Shown here one piece after another: positions 8,764-16,207 of a stretch of 43,934 nt of DNA. The DNA is from a virus. The number at the start of each line of letters is the position of its first letter. Within the stretch, counting starts at the first letter, position 1. Location: the IMG/VR virus record IMGVR_UViG_3300021347_000007, positions 1 to 43,934 of that record. One strand, written 5' to 3'. The notes beneath the pieces were generated by a model. It was not told the origin of the DNA and did no database searches. It saw nothing but the letters and a program-made list of their open reading frames with translations. Both the position numbers and the translations under genes were made by a program.

Positions 8764-9833
8764 TGTCAGACAGAAAATATCTTAAGTGGTCAAACACAAC
8801 GTTAAATGACGCTGACCAGTATGGTAATGTTTGGACCGCCAATAATATCGGTAACGTACCGTATGGTGATTTAGGAGGATGGTACATAGGTATCAACCCT
8901 CCAGTAGGTGGATATACATGGTATAGATATGATACGTCAGGAAATGGTCCGTGGATAAATTGTCCTTCAGGAGACACACAATTAGTAAATTTTTATAATG
9001 CAACCATGGGTACATCGTTTTCAAACGTACCTCAAGTTGCTGACGCAATTGCAGAGAACAACAATCAATTATTAGATGGTGACGTAGTAAGAGACGGATT
9101 ACTTCTGTATATGGACCCAAACAAAACTTCATCTTATCCTGGTACCGGTACTGCAGTAACAAACATTGCACCATCAGGTAGTACTAACAATATTGATGGA
9201 ACTTTAACTAACGCATCAATGTGGGTTAATCCCGGTGGAGGTTCACCTGCTTACTTTAGAGTTGAGACTGACGATTCATCCAACATAAGGGTATTAACCT
9301 TTGATAGTCAAATATCGAGAGCGGGAAATGGGGACTCAACAATTCTATTTTATTGGTGGAGTGACTATAACGGAGGGAGTCAGTATTCTAACTCTCAAGC
9401 ATTTTTCGGAGGGGCATATGTCGACTATATGGCGTTAAGGTCTTTAAATGGTAGTACTACAAAGTACTGGCCCGAGGCGGAAACGAACGGTATAGGTGAA
9501 CCTGAGGGTAACCATGATTACTTTGCGAAGGACGGGGATGGTGCAGTATTTGATGTAGGTGAATGGAACAGCTGGGTTTCTATATTTGACAGTGGAACCG
9601 CAAGTAACTGGTATAACGGAGTTGAAAATTCGAACACCTACAGTCTAGGTTCAGCAACATCTCATAATATTAGTAGATTAGGGTCCACATCTACAGGAAA
9701 TTGTTCCCCACCTTCAGTTTGTAGAGGTGGTGATATAAGAATGGGAGCTCTACTAATTTACAACAGAGTTTTAAGTGATGCTGAAATAAGAAAAAACTTG
9801 GACATCTTCGACCAGTGGTATTCTAACTCTTAA
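8763..9833 (+). CDS. ConA/LamG-fold virion or adhesion protein, 356 residues
   Basis: Residues 1-85 are an aromatic, Gly-rich beta segment (WSNTTLNDADQYGNVWTANN and following). From about residue 115 there is a concanavalin/LamG-type jelly roll: GLLLYMDPNKTSSYPGTGT at its start, NWYNGVENSNTYSLGSA in the middle and MGALLIYNRVLSDAEIRKNL at its end. That ending is typical of LamG-like domains that bind carbohydrate or decorate virions. It is not part of the core T4 head cluster, so it looks like an added decoration or adhesion gene between the portal and the protease. The ATG at 8763 overlaps the upstream TAA. It ends convergently with the ribosomal protein gene, with a 4-base overlap. The exact ligand cannot be read from sequence. 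Confidence 0.75.
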   Translation: MSDRKYLKWSNTTLNDADQYGNVWTANNIGNVPYGDLGGWYIGINPPVGGYTWYRYDTSGNGPWINCPSGDTQLVNFYNATMGTSFSNVPQVADAIAENNNQLLDGDVVRDGLLLYMDPNKTSSYPGTGTAVTNIAPSGSTNNIDGTLTNASMWVNPGGGSPAYFRVETDDSSNIRVLTFDSQISRAGNGDSTILFYWWSDYNGGSQYSNSQAFFGGAYVDYMALRSLNGSTTKYWPEAETNGIGEPEGNHDYFAKDGDGAVFDVGEWNSWVSIFDSGTASNWYNGVENSNTYSLGSATSHNISRLGSTSTGNCSPPSVCRGGDIRMGALLIYNRVLSDAEIRKNLDIFDQWYSNS

Positions 9834-10015
9834 AGGTCGTTCCTTTTCTTGTTCACGTAAATTGCTTTCTTCTTTTCCTCTCTCTTTTTCACTGAATCTT
9901 TGGTGTACTCCTTATTTTCATTAAGATTTTGAATCTGCTTAGTCTTATAAACCTTGTATTTATAATTCTTCAAAGCGGCTTCGATATTTTTATTTTTTAC
10001 CTTAATAATTAACAT
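9830..10015 (-). CDS. rpsU: phage-encoded ribosomal protein bS21, Bacteroidota type
   Basis: The 61-residue product begins MLIIKVKNKNIEAALKNYKY and contains ENKEYTKDSVKKREEKKKAI followed by YVNKKRNDL. This matches the bS21 pattern: MxxIxVK at the start, an xALKxxK helix, YxKPS-like KR-rich middle and a KAIYVxK end as in Bacteroidota S21. The length is normal for that phylum. bS21 is a small-subunit protein near the mRNA exit path, and in Bacteroidota it helps cover the 16S anti-Shine-Dalgarno. The gene is alone on the minus strand, overlaps the upstream + gene by 4 bases and has its own promoter-like motif 18 bases before the ATG. The leader has no AGGAG-like site. It should let the phage alter host ribosomes late in infection, which is inference. 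Confidence 0.85.
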   Translation of the reverse strand: MLIIKVKNKNIEAALKNYKYKVYKTKQIQNLNENKEYTKDSVKKREEKKKAIYVNKKRNDL

Positions 10016-10033
10016 TCAGAGTATTTATCTATC

Positions 10034-10042
10034 AATAAATAT
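10034..10042 (-). promoter_or_regulatory. putative late promoter element for rpsU
   Basis: On the minus strand this reads ATATTTATT, 18 bases upstream of the rpsU ATG at 10015. A second copy, GTATTTATC at 10021-10029, points the other way, toward the + gene starting 84 bases downstream. The 98-base gap is therefore a possible divergent control region. Confidence 0.5.
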
Positions 10043-10113
10043 ACGTTTTGACATATAACAACAAATATACTATATTTTATTTAAATCAATAAACTTTAGA
10101 AGTATGGATTTAT

Positions 10114-10557
10114 ATGAAAAAAGGAAAAACATCACAATTAAAATTATTCAGTGATGCTAAGTGCCATTACGGTACAGTAGATGCTAAAAATTTAAAAACT
10201 GTATACGTAGTTTTACAGTCATGGGTAGAACCCATAAGGGAGTTTGAAAATTGGGATAGAGCGACAGGAACAATGGAACGTAATATAAAACACGTACTAT
10301 TAGAGGTATTGAACCCCGAAATATTTGAAAAACACAATATAGTGGATTTGGATTTGAGGAGTAGTGGAATACAGAAAGGTAAGAGAAGTTTTATGAATCT
10401 TGAAATTACGTTATACCTCAAAAATCATCTCGAATTTAAGTCCCCAACATTAAGAGATAATGTCAAAAAAGTAATACAAGCGGTTTATACTGATTGTTTA
10501 CGAGGTATGAGATATTTCGAAATACACAAGAGTAAAACGACAAAAGAAGTGGTCTGA
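10114..10557 (+). CDS. conserved T4-like phage hypothetical protein, 147 residues
   Basis: The protein reads MKKGKTSQLKLFSDAKCHYG, then VDAKNLKTVYVVLQSWVEPI, NWDRATGTMERNIKHVLLEV and LDLRSSGIQKGKRSFMNLEI, and is alpha/beta with a basic C-terminus. It is soluble and has no recognisable catalytic motif. From memory it resembles an uncharacterised family that sits upstream of the prohead protease in marine T4-like phages. A competing ATG at 10104 is in another frame and not used. The position suggests head assembly or transcription timing, but the function is unknown. The gap to the next gene is 21 bases and holds a promoter-like motif. Confidence 0.7.
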   Translation: MKKGKTSQLKLFSDAKCHYGTVDAKNLKTVYVVLQSWVEPIREFENWDRATGTMERNIKHVLLEVLNPEIFEKHNIVDLDLRSSGIQKGKRSFMNLEITLYLKNHLEFKSPTLRDNVKKVIQAVYTDCLRGMRYFEIHKSKTTKEVV

Positions 10558-10558
10558 C

Positions 10559-10567
10559 ATATTTATA
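10559..10567 (+). promoter_or_regulatory. putative late promoter element, RTATTTATH motif
   Basis: ATATTTATA lies 11 bases upstream of the prohead protease ATG at 10579, right after the previous stop codon. Confidence 0.55.
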
Positions 10568-10578
10568 AAGAAAAAAAC

Positions 10579-11301
10579 ATGAAGATTTTAGGACCAAACG
10601 ATTCAGGTAAAGGGATTTTAGTAGAGTGGGATGCGGGGTTTGTAAATCCTAACGACAGTCGTAATGCACAAGTTATAAAAGAATCTTATGGTCAATTAGA
10701 CCATTCAAAACCTTTTGAGTTTTATGCAACGTTACAGAAATACGATACACCGAATAGAAACGGTAGAGTATACCCTGAAAAGATTTTACGTAGAGAAGCT
10801 GACGTATATAAGAAAGCCATCGAAAAAGGTTTATCAATCTCTGAACTTAATCACCCCGAATCTTCATTAATTGATTTGGACCGTGTATCACATTTGATAA
10901 CTGATATATGGTGGGAAGGTAATACTCTTATGGGTAAGATTAAATTATTGACCTCACCAGGGTTTCATGAAAAAGGTGTGGTATCTTGTCCTGGTGACCA
11001 AGCAGCTAATCTAATGAGACAAGGAGTAACTATGGGTGTTTCTTCTCGTGGTGTTGGTTCACTTGTAAAGAAGGGGGAAAGAAACGAAGTACAGGATGAC
11101 TTTGAATTAATTTGTTTTGACTTAGTTTCATCTCCGTCTACACCAGGTGCGTATCTATTCTTAGATAAAAATGATAAGGGTAAATATGAAGAAAGTTTAG
11201 AAGAAGAGACTCAGTTAAGGGCTCAAGAACCAAAGATTGATGGTGGTTTAGGTAAAAGTGTTGACTTAATGAAAAGACTTTCCGATTATTTAGGGTATTA
11301 A
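10579..11301 (+). CDS. prohead maturation protease (gp21-like)
   Basis: This serine protease sits in the prohead core and cleaves the scaffold and capsid proteins during maturation. The 240-residue product shows the herpesvirus-assemblin-like phage protease features: FYATLQKYDTPNRNGRVYPE (about 48-67), the catalytic His in ELNHPESS (H92), the Ser region MGVSSRGVGS (S155/S156), and the conserved FDLVSSPSTPGAYL (D181 on). The length is close to T4 gp21 (212). It is followed by a small protein, the scaffold and the capsid gene, as in the T4 order. Which of S155 and S156 is catalytic is not certain from sequence alone; by family pattern the first is more likely. Confidence 0.93.
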   Translation: MKILGPNDSGKGILVEWDAGFVNPNDSRNAQVIKESYGQLDHSKPFEFYATLQKYDTPNRNGRVYPEKILRREADVYKKAIEKGLSISELNHPESSLIDLDRVSHLITDIWWEGNTLMGKIKLLTSPGFHEKGVVSCPGDQAANLMRQGVTMGVSSRGVGSLVKKGERNEVQDDFELICFDLVSSPSTPGAYLFLDKNDKGKYEESLEEETQLRAQEPKIDGGLGKSVDLMKRLSDYLGY

Positions 11302-11319
11302 AACTTTAAATTAAAAATT

Positions 11320-11529
11320 ATGGACGAAAAGTATTTTGTGGCAAAAGTTCAGTATGACCTCCCTGATGAGAACTCAGGTAAAATAAAAAAGGTACGTGAG
11401 GAGAAACTTGTTAAAGGTTATAATGTAACAGATGTGGAATCTAAAGTTACTCAAAACTTTAAAGACTTTGTTTACGATTGGAGAATCACCGCGTGTGTTG
11501 AAAGTAAGATTGACGAGGTCTACGAATAA
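11320..11529 (+). CDS. small DUF4494-like protein, 69 residues
   Basis: The product reads MDEKYFVAKVQYDLPDENSG and then KVREEKLVKGYNVTDVESKV, ending ITACVESKIDEVYE. The pattern of an aromatic KVxYD strand, a KVxEExLV strand and a helix starting TxxEAE-like fits DUF4494, a short family found mainly in Bacteroidota and their phages. The identification is from pattern memory. Function is unknown. It lies 18 bases after the protease gene and directly before a strong terminator, so it closes this short transcription unit. No signal peptide or membrane helix. Confidence 0.6.
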   Translation: MDEKYFVAKVQYDLPDENSGKIKKVREEKLVKGYNVTDVESKVTQNFKDFVYDWRITACVESKIDEVYE

Positions 11530-11557
11530 TATCGTATGTAGAGACGAAAAAAATTAA

Positions 11558-11584
11558 AATCGGGTTAATACCCGATTTTTTTTT
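11558..11584 (+). terminator. Rho-independent terminator
   Basis: The stem AATCGGGT (11558-11565) pairs with ACCCGATT (11570-11577) around loop TAAT, followed by an uninterrupted T run to 11584. It separates the protease unit from the scaffold-capsid unit. Confidence 0.85.
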
Positions 11585-11623
11585 GCTTAAAGTTACAAAA
11601 AAAACACTTTTTTCATGTTTAAC

Positions 11624-11632
11624 ATATTTATA
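11624..11632 (+). promoter_or_regulatory. putative late promoter element for scaffold and capsid genes
   Basis: ATATTTATA lies between the terminator and the scaffold gene, 36 bases upstream of the ATG at 11669. This is the longest leader among the copies and sits before the genes expected to need the highest expression. Confidence 0.55.
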
Positions 11633-11668
11633 TGATAACTATAATAAACTTTTTTGCAAAAAAATAAA

Positions 11669-12976
11669 ATGGCAGACAAAAAAAACTTAGTTGAAGAAGC
11701 TTTATTGCAGATGGAAAATCTACAAGAAGCCATTACTAATAATGCAAAAGGAATACTTGCTTCTACTATGAAGGAAGAAATCAGTGAACTAGTAAAAGAA
11801 TCTCTCGAAGAAGAAGAGGTTGAAATGTCTGAAACAGAAACTGAAGAAGAAAACGTTGAAATGTCCGAACAGGAAGAGGTCGACGTTGATATGGAAGTTG
11901 ATGTTGAAGACGAAGAAGGTGACATGGAAGACACCCTTGAAGACTTAGGTCTTGATATGGGTGGTGACATGGAATCTGATAACGACGAAGAGTTGGAAAT
12001 GGGTGATGAAGAAATGTTAATGACTGACTTACCTGGTGACGACTTAGAAGTCGATGATGAAGAAGAAGTTCTTTTACCTCTCGATTTAACTGCAGCTTCT
12101 GACGACGAAATCTTAAAGGTATTCAAAGCTATGGGTGAAGATGACGGAATTATCGTAAAACAAGACGGTGACGATGTTCATTTATCTGATGCTGAAACCG
12201 ACGCTGAATATGTTATTCAGTTGGGTGAGTCTGAAGAAACTGACGAAGCTATGGGTGACCACTTAGGTGAGGAAGACCACATGGAAGAAGGTGAATACAA
12301 AGAAGAAGACCACATGGAAGGTGAATACAAAGAAGAAGACCACTTGGAAGAAGAAGTAGTATACGAAATCGAGATTGGTGAGGAAGAAGAAGCTCACGAA
12401 GAAGAAACTCATGAAGAAATGGGTGAAGGTGAAGAAGCACACGAAGGTGAAACCGAAGAAGGTGAAACTAAGGAGGCTAGAACTCACGGTGAGTTAAGAA
12501 AGGCTCCACCAAAGCATGAATCAGAAACTACTAAAAAGTATGCTTCTGATAGATTCAGACCTGCGGTGAGAGAGAATAAAGAATTAAAAGTTGAAGTTCA
12601 ACAACTAAGAGAAAAGAACGAAGAGTACCGTAAGGCACTTAACGTTTTCAAAACTAAGTTGAATGAAGTTGCAGTTTTCAATTCTAATTTAGCTTACGCT
12701 ACTCGTTTGTTTACTGAGCATTCTACTACGAAGCAAGAGAAAATAAATATTTTAAGACGTTTCGATGGTGTCGAGACTCTTAAAGAATCAAAGTCTCTTT
12801 ATAAGACAATCAAAGAAGACTTAGGTGGAAAAGAAACTAACGTTGTTACTGAATCAGTACAATCTAAGGTTACTAAAACTCCAACTAAGGGTTCTGCGAA
12901 CAATCTTATCGAGAGTAAAACTTATGAAAATCCTCAGTTCTTAAGAATGAGAGATTTAATGAGTAAATTAAAATAA
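11669..12976 (+). CDS. prohead core scaffold protein (gp22-like)
   Basis: This scaffold fills the prohead and is degraded by the gp21 protease. The start is ATG 11669 (MADKKNLVEEALLQMENLQE) after an A-rich leader; an upstream in-frame TTG at 11654 is less likely. Residues about 45-270 are extremely rich in Glu and Asp, including repeated EEDHMEEGEYKEEDHMEGEY-type units near 205-225. The C-terminal 150 residues are a helical core with KYASDRFRPAVRENKELKVE and FNSNLAYATRLFTEHSTTKQ, the recognisable gp22 signature. At 435 residues it is much longer than T4 gp22 (269), and the extra length is the acidic insert. Position between protease and major capsid gene is as in T4. Confidence 0.9.
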   Translation: MADKKNLVEEALLQMENLQEAITNNAKGILASTMKEEISELVKESLEEEEVEMSETETEEENVEMSEQEEVDVDMEVDVEDEEGDMEDTLEDLGLDMGGDMESDNDEELEMGDEEMLMTDLPGDDLEVDDEEEVLLPLDLTAASDDEILKVFKAMGEDDGIIVKQDGDDVHLSDAETDAEYVIQLGESEETDEAMGDHLGEEDHMEEGEYKEEDHMEGEYKEEDHLEEEVVYEIEIGEEEEAHEEETHEEMGEGEEAHEGETEEGETKEARTHGELRKAPPKHESETTKKYASDRFRPAVRENKELKVEVQQLREKNEEYRKALNVFKTKLNEVAVFNSNLAYATRLFTEHSTTKQEKINILRRFDGVETLKESKSLYKTIKEDLGGKETNVVTESVQSKVTKTPTKGSANNLIESKTYENPQFLRMRDLMSKLK

Positions 12977-13003
12977 AAATAAAATTCCTTAAAAAATATT
13001 AAA

Positions 13004-14752
13004 ATGGGAGCATTATTAGAATCAGGTCTAGTTGGTAACATCGGTCTTAAGCACCTCAAGGTTATCAAGGAGGACACAATCAACAAGTGGGACAAGTTAG
13101 GGTTCCTCGACGGTCTTAAGGGACACGTTAAAGAAAATATGGCTCAGTTATATGAGAACCAAGCATCATATTTGATAAACGAAGCTGCTGCATCTGACAG
13201 TTCAGGTTCTTTCGAAACAGTTGTTTTCCCAATCGTAAGAAGAGTTTTCTCTAAGTTGTTGGCTAACGATATCGTTTCAGTACAGGCTATGAACCTACCA
13301 ATCGGTAAGTTGTTCTACTTTGTACCAAAGATTCAGAACAGAAACACTGATGGTACTCACGTAAAACCATTCGGAGCACCTAACGGTCCTACGACTGCAG
13401 ATTCAAACTACGACACAGGTAAGAACTTGTATGACCGTTTCTACGAGGGTGATACACCAAACTCTGACCCAGCTGGATTGTTTGACTACTCAAAAGGTGC
13501 TTTCACTGCTTTAACAGCTGAATGTGCATTAAAAGTATGGGGTAGTGATGGTACATTAAGTGCCGCTACTTCTGGTGATTACACAGGTGAGACAAGGTCA
13601 ATCATTGTCGCACTTTCAGGATTCTCTTCAGCAGGTGCTGGTAAGTTAATCGGTCCTGACGGTCAAGAAATGGACACTGAAGACTTCTTAGCTTCATTGG
13701 AGTTAGAAACTGAGCTACCTACAGACCCAACATACTGGAACTTTAGAGTTGTTACTCAGGTTTACGGTAAGGGTATTGTTCAGTACGGTCAGAAGGCTAC
13801 TGCATCATTCCCAGGTTCAGGTCCTGGTGGTAAGTATGACGATATCTGTGACGAAACAGGTGTTATCTACTTACAATTAGACACAACAACAACAGTTGGT
13901 ATTGGAACTAACGATTCAATCGACGGTTACTCAGGTACTACATTTAGTTCTCAACCTACTGTTACTGCACACTGGAAAAGATACGAGACATTAGAATTTG
14001 AAGACGCTATCGGTGAAGTTTCATTCGACCTAGACGCTGTTACTGTTTCTGTTACAGAAAGAAAGTTAAGAGCTCAGTGGTCACCAGAACTCGCACAAGA
14101 CGTCTCTGCATTCCACAACATCGACGCGGAAGCTGAATTGACAGCATTGTTGTCAGAGCAGGTTGCGGCAGAGATTGACCGTGAGATTTTAAGAGACTTA
14201 AGAAAAGGTGCGGCTTGGTCATTAAGATGGGACTACAACGGTTGGAAGAGAGTGAACAACGGTTCTGTCAACTACAACCAAAAGGATTGGAATCAGACGT
14301 TGATTACTGCAATCAATCAGATTTCTGCACAAATCCATAAATCAACTCTAAGAGGTGGTGCTAACTGGATTGTTGTATCTTCAGAGATTTCAGCAATCTT
14401 CGATGACCTTGAGTACTTCCACGTTTCAAACGCGGCTCCTGACCAGGACAACTACAACATGGGTATCGAAAGAGTTGGTACATTATCAGGTAGATATCAA
14501 GTTTACCGTGACCCATACTTCCCACCAAACACAGTATTGTTGGGACACAAGGGTTCATCATTACTTGACACAGGATATGTATATGCTCCATACGTACCTC
14601 TACAGTTGACACCAACAATGTACAACCCATTCAACTTTACACCAATCAAGGGTATCATGACAAGATACGCTAAGAAGATGGTGAACAACCGTTTCTACGG
14701 TAAGATTACAGTTGATGGTGTTAGAACATTCGACCTAAGAGAGTTAAGATAA
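13004..14752 (+). CDS. major capsid protein (gp23-like)
   Basis: The 582-residue HK97-fold shell protein starts at ATG 13004 behind an A-rich leader. It has the gp23 signature: KWDKLGFLDGLKGHVKENMA and QLYENQASYLINEAAASDSS at the N-terminus, FETVVFPIVRRVFSKLLAND, and AMNLPIGKLFYFVPKI. The C-terminal half includes VSVTERKLRAQWSPELAQD and EIDREILRDLRK, and the end is FYGKITVDGVRTFDLRELR. Residues 58-60 (INE followed by A61) match the I/L-x-E cleavage rule of the gp21 protease and lie where T4 gp23 is cut after residue 65, so the mature protein probably starts at A61. The middle region (about 180-320) holds a Gly/Thr-rich variable insertion, as expected for this family. A strong terminator follows. 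Confidence 0.96.
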   Translation: MGALLESGLVGNIGLKHLKVIKEDTINKWDKLGFLDGLKGHVKENMAQLYENQASYLINEAAASDSSGSFETVVFPIVRRVFSKLLANDIVSVQAMNLPIGKLFYFVPKIQNRNTDGTHVKPFGAPNGPTTADSNYDTGKNLYDRFYEGDTPNSDPAGLFDYSKGAFTALTAECALKVWGSDGTLSAATSGDYTGETRSIIVALSGFSSAGAGKLIGPDGQEMDTEDFLASLELETELPTDPTYWNFRVVTQVYGKGIVQYGQKATASFPGSGPGGKYDDICDETGVIYLQLDTTTTVGIGTNDSIDGYSGTTFSSQPTVTAHWKRYETLEFEDAIGEVSFDLDAVTVSVTERKLRAQWSPELAQDVSAFHNIDAEAELTALLSEQVAAEIDREILRDLRKGAAWSLRWDYNGWKRVNNGSVNYNQKDWNQTLITAINQISAQIHKSTLRGGANWIVVSSEISAIFDDLEYFHVSNAAPDQDNYNMGIERVGTLSGRYQVYRDPYFPPNTVLLGHKGSSLLDTGYVYAPYVPLQLTPTMYNPFNFTPIKGIMTRYAKKMVNNRFYGKITVDGVRTFDLRELR

Positions 14753-14773
14753 TAGTTATCTTAAACATACAAG

Positions 14774-14800
14774 AAAGGGAGACTTCGGTCTCCCTTTTTT
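14774..14800 (+). terminator. Rho-independent terminator with UUCG loop after the capsid gene
   Basis: AAAGGGAGAC (14774-14783) pairs with GTCTCCCTTT (14788-14797) around the very stable TTCG tetraloop, followed by a T run. It closes the scaffold-capsid unit. The minus-strand genes end at 14799, so its reverse complement may also stop transcription arriving from the right, though the T tract on that side is poor. Confidence 0.9.
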
Positions 14801-15002
14801 ATTTCTTACATTTTCTACAATTAGCCCTTTCAGATTTACATATCTTAGAATTCTCACCGTATAACATACATCTTAAAATTGTAAGTTCTATTCTATGTCC
14901 TTTAAATTGGTCATCATCATGAGCCTTGTGACCATTTAATATGGCCGATGTTATTTCGGATTGTAGAAGAATGATTCTACTCGAAATTTCACTCTTGGTC
15001 AT
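14799..15002 (-). CDS. small Cys-rich hypothetical protein, 67 residues
   Basis: The product begins MTKSEISSRIILLQSEITSA and ends CKSERANCRKCKK. It is helical at the N-terminus and carries four Cys near the C-terminus (CMLYGENSKICKSERANCRKC), a spacing that could bind a metal ion, though it fits no named zinc-finger I know. The start ATG 15002 lies inside the upstream gene (14-base overlap), so the two are coupled. It ends at the capsid terminator. Not recognised; probably a small early or accessory protein. Confidence 0.6.
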   Translation of the reverse strand: MTKSEISSRIILLQSEITSAILNGHKAHDDDQFKGHRIELTILRCMLYGENSKICKSERANCRKCKK

Positions 15003-15240
15003 CTCCCGTTTCTTCCTTTGGTAGTGGTTGAGGTGTGGTTAAGACTCTTATCGCTTTTGATACGACTTCAGACTCTTCAATACCATATAGACCTCTATTG
15101 TGTGCGTGGCGAGTTGCATGAACCAAACAGAAAAGGGCTTGGTCAATATTCATATCATCGATGAATTTATTCAACTCGTGAGGTTCTTTGTAATTAATTG
15201 TATTAAATAGTGTATTTACGTTTTCGTTTTGTTCTTCCAT
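14989..15240 (-). CDS. small hypothetical protein, 83 residues
   Basis: The product MEEQNENVNTLFNTINYKEP and following is acidic, with a central helical segment DMNIDQALFCLVHATRHAHN and a Pro/Glu-rich C-terminus. It has no signal peptide or membrane segment. It overlaps the following minus gene by 14 bases. The upstream region is shared with the divergent gene at 15290, and the promoter-like motif at 15260 reads TATAAATAT on this strand, so it might serve both directions. No family is recognised. Confidence 0.6.
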   Translation of the reverse strand: MEEQNENVNTLFNTINYKEPHELNKFIDDMNIDQALFCLVHATRHAHNRGLYGIEESEVVSKAIRVLTTPQPLPKEETGDDQE

Positions 15241-15259
15241 AATAAATGATATTTACCTA

Positions 15260-15268
15260 ATATTTATA
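15260..15268 (+). promoter_or_regulatory. putative late promoter element in a divergent gap
   Basis: ATATTTATA lies 21 bases upstream of the + gene at 15290. The gap between divergent genes (15241-15289) is 49 bases and very AT-rich. Confidence 0.5.
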
Positions 15269-15289
15269 AAATAACTAATAGAAAGTCAA

Positions 15290-16207
15290 ATGGATAATTA
15301 CATTTTATCAGAAGATTTAGCAGTATGGTTCGGTAAAAAGAAGAAAAAGAAGGGTTCTAAACAACCTAAGGGACCATGGGTTAATATTTGTAGAAAAAAG
15401 AAAGGTGGTGGACATCCATCTTGTGGTAGAAAAGACGCAGATAAAGGTGCTTATCCAGTATGTAGGGCTGCTGGAGTTGCTTCTAAAATGTCACAATCAG
15501 CTAAAGATTCCGCTTGTAGGAGAAAGAGAGAAAAAGAAAAGAAAGACCCTCAGTCAGGAAAGGGTCAAAAACCAACAAGAATTAAAATTAAGAACTATAA
15601 AAAGAAAAAGTCTAAAAAGAACGAATCTATGTATATTAAAAACATTATTAGAGAAAGTATTAATAAGTCGATATTAAATGAAATACAAATCTCTGAAGAA
15701 CTACAATATCACTTTGATAATAATTTATCTATTACAGATAATGCGTTTAGGCACGGAAGTGAAAAATATTTTGACATTATAAACGAAGCTAGAGAACTTT
15801 ATAATAACGGGTACAGATTTAATAATTTCGACCAAGAAATTTTAGAGTCTGAAGCAGGAACTTTCGTAACATTAAAAAGTGGTAAAACCGTAGCTTTAGA
15901 CTTCCCTTTTGAATATGAATCATTAAATGAGGCTGAGTATAAAGGTAAAAAGGTTTCTCTAAACAAACCTAAGTCAGGAGGTTCGAAAAAATGGTATGTG
16001 TACGTAAGAAACCCAAAAACGGGTAAAATTAAAAAAGTCAGTTATGGCTCTCCAACTATGACTGCTAAGTGGAATGACCCTAAAGCAAGGAAATCATTTG
16101 CTGCTAGACATCAGTGTGCTAAGAAAAAAGATAAAACAAAGGCTGGATATTGGGCGTGTAGAGCACATAAAGATTTTGGTAAGAATGTATCAGGTAGATT
16201 TTGGTAA
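15290..16207 (+). CDS. cationic Cys-containing phage protein, DUF5872/DUF6321-like segments
   Basis: This 305-residue protein is very basic. Residues 1-110 carry KKKKKKG, then PWVNICRKKKGGGHPSCGRK and AYPVCRAAGVASKMSQSAKD, resembling DUF5872-type segments seen in phages and large DNA viruses. The middle (about 115-215) is an ordinary helical region. The C-terminus has KKWYVYVRNPKTGKIKKVSY, then ARKSFAARHQCAKKKDKTKA and GYWACRAHK, a second recurrent phage motif with paired Cys. The high charge and Cys/His pairs suggest nucleic acid or metal binding, possibly packaged with DNA, but this is inference. The stop overlaps the next ATG (TAATG). Domain names are from pattern memory. Confidence 0.7.
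   Translation: MDNYILSEDLAVWFGKKKKKKGSKQPKGPWVNICRKKKGGGHPSCGRKDADKGAYPVCRAAGVASKMSQSAKDSACRRKREKEKKDPQSGKGQKPTRIKIKNYKKKKSKKNESMYIKNIIRESINKSILNEIQISEELQYHFDNNLSITDNAFRHGSEKYFDIINEARELYNNGYRFNNFDQEILESEAGTFVTLKSGKTVALDFPFEYESLNEAEYKGKKVSLNKPKSGGSKKWYVYVRNPKTGKIKKVSYGSPTMTAKWNDPKARKSFAARHQCAKKKDKTKAGYWACRAHKDFGKNVSGRFW

Noticed and set aside
11654-11668. TTG start for the scaffold five codons upstream of ATG 11669
   Set aside because: ATG 11669 has the normal A-rich leader and gives a standard gp22-like N-terminus; the TTG extension (MQKNK) adds nothing.
12249-12487. Minus-strand frames of Leu/His or Phe-rich peptides opposite the scaffold gene
   Set aside because: These are mirror images of the Glu-rich repeats and have no start context.
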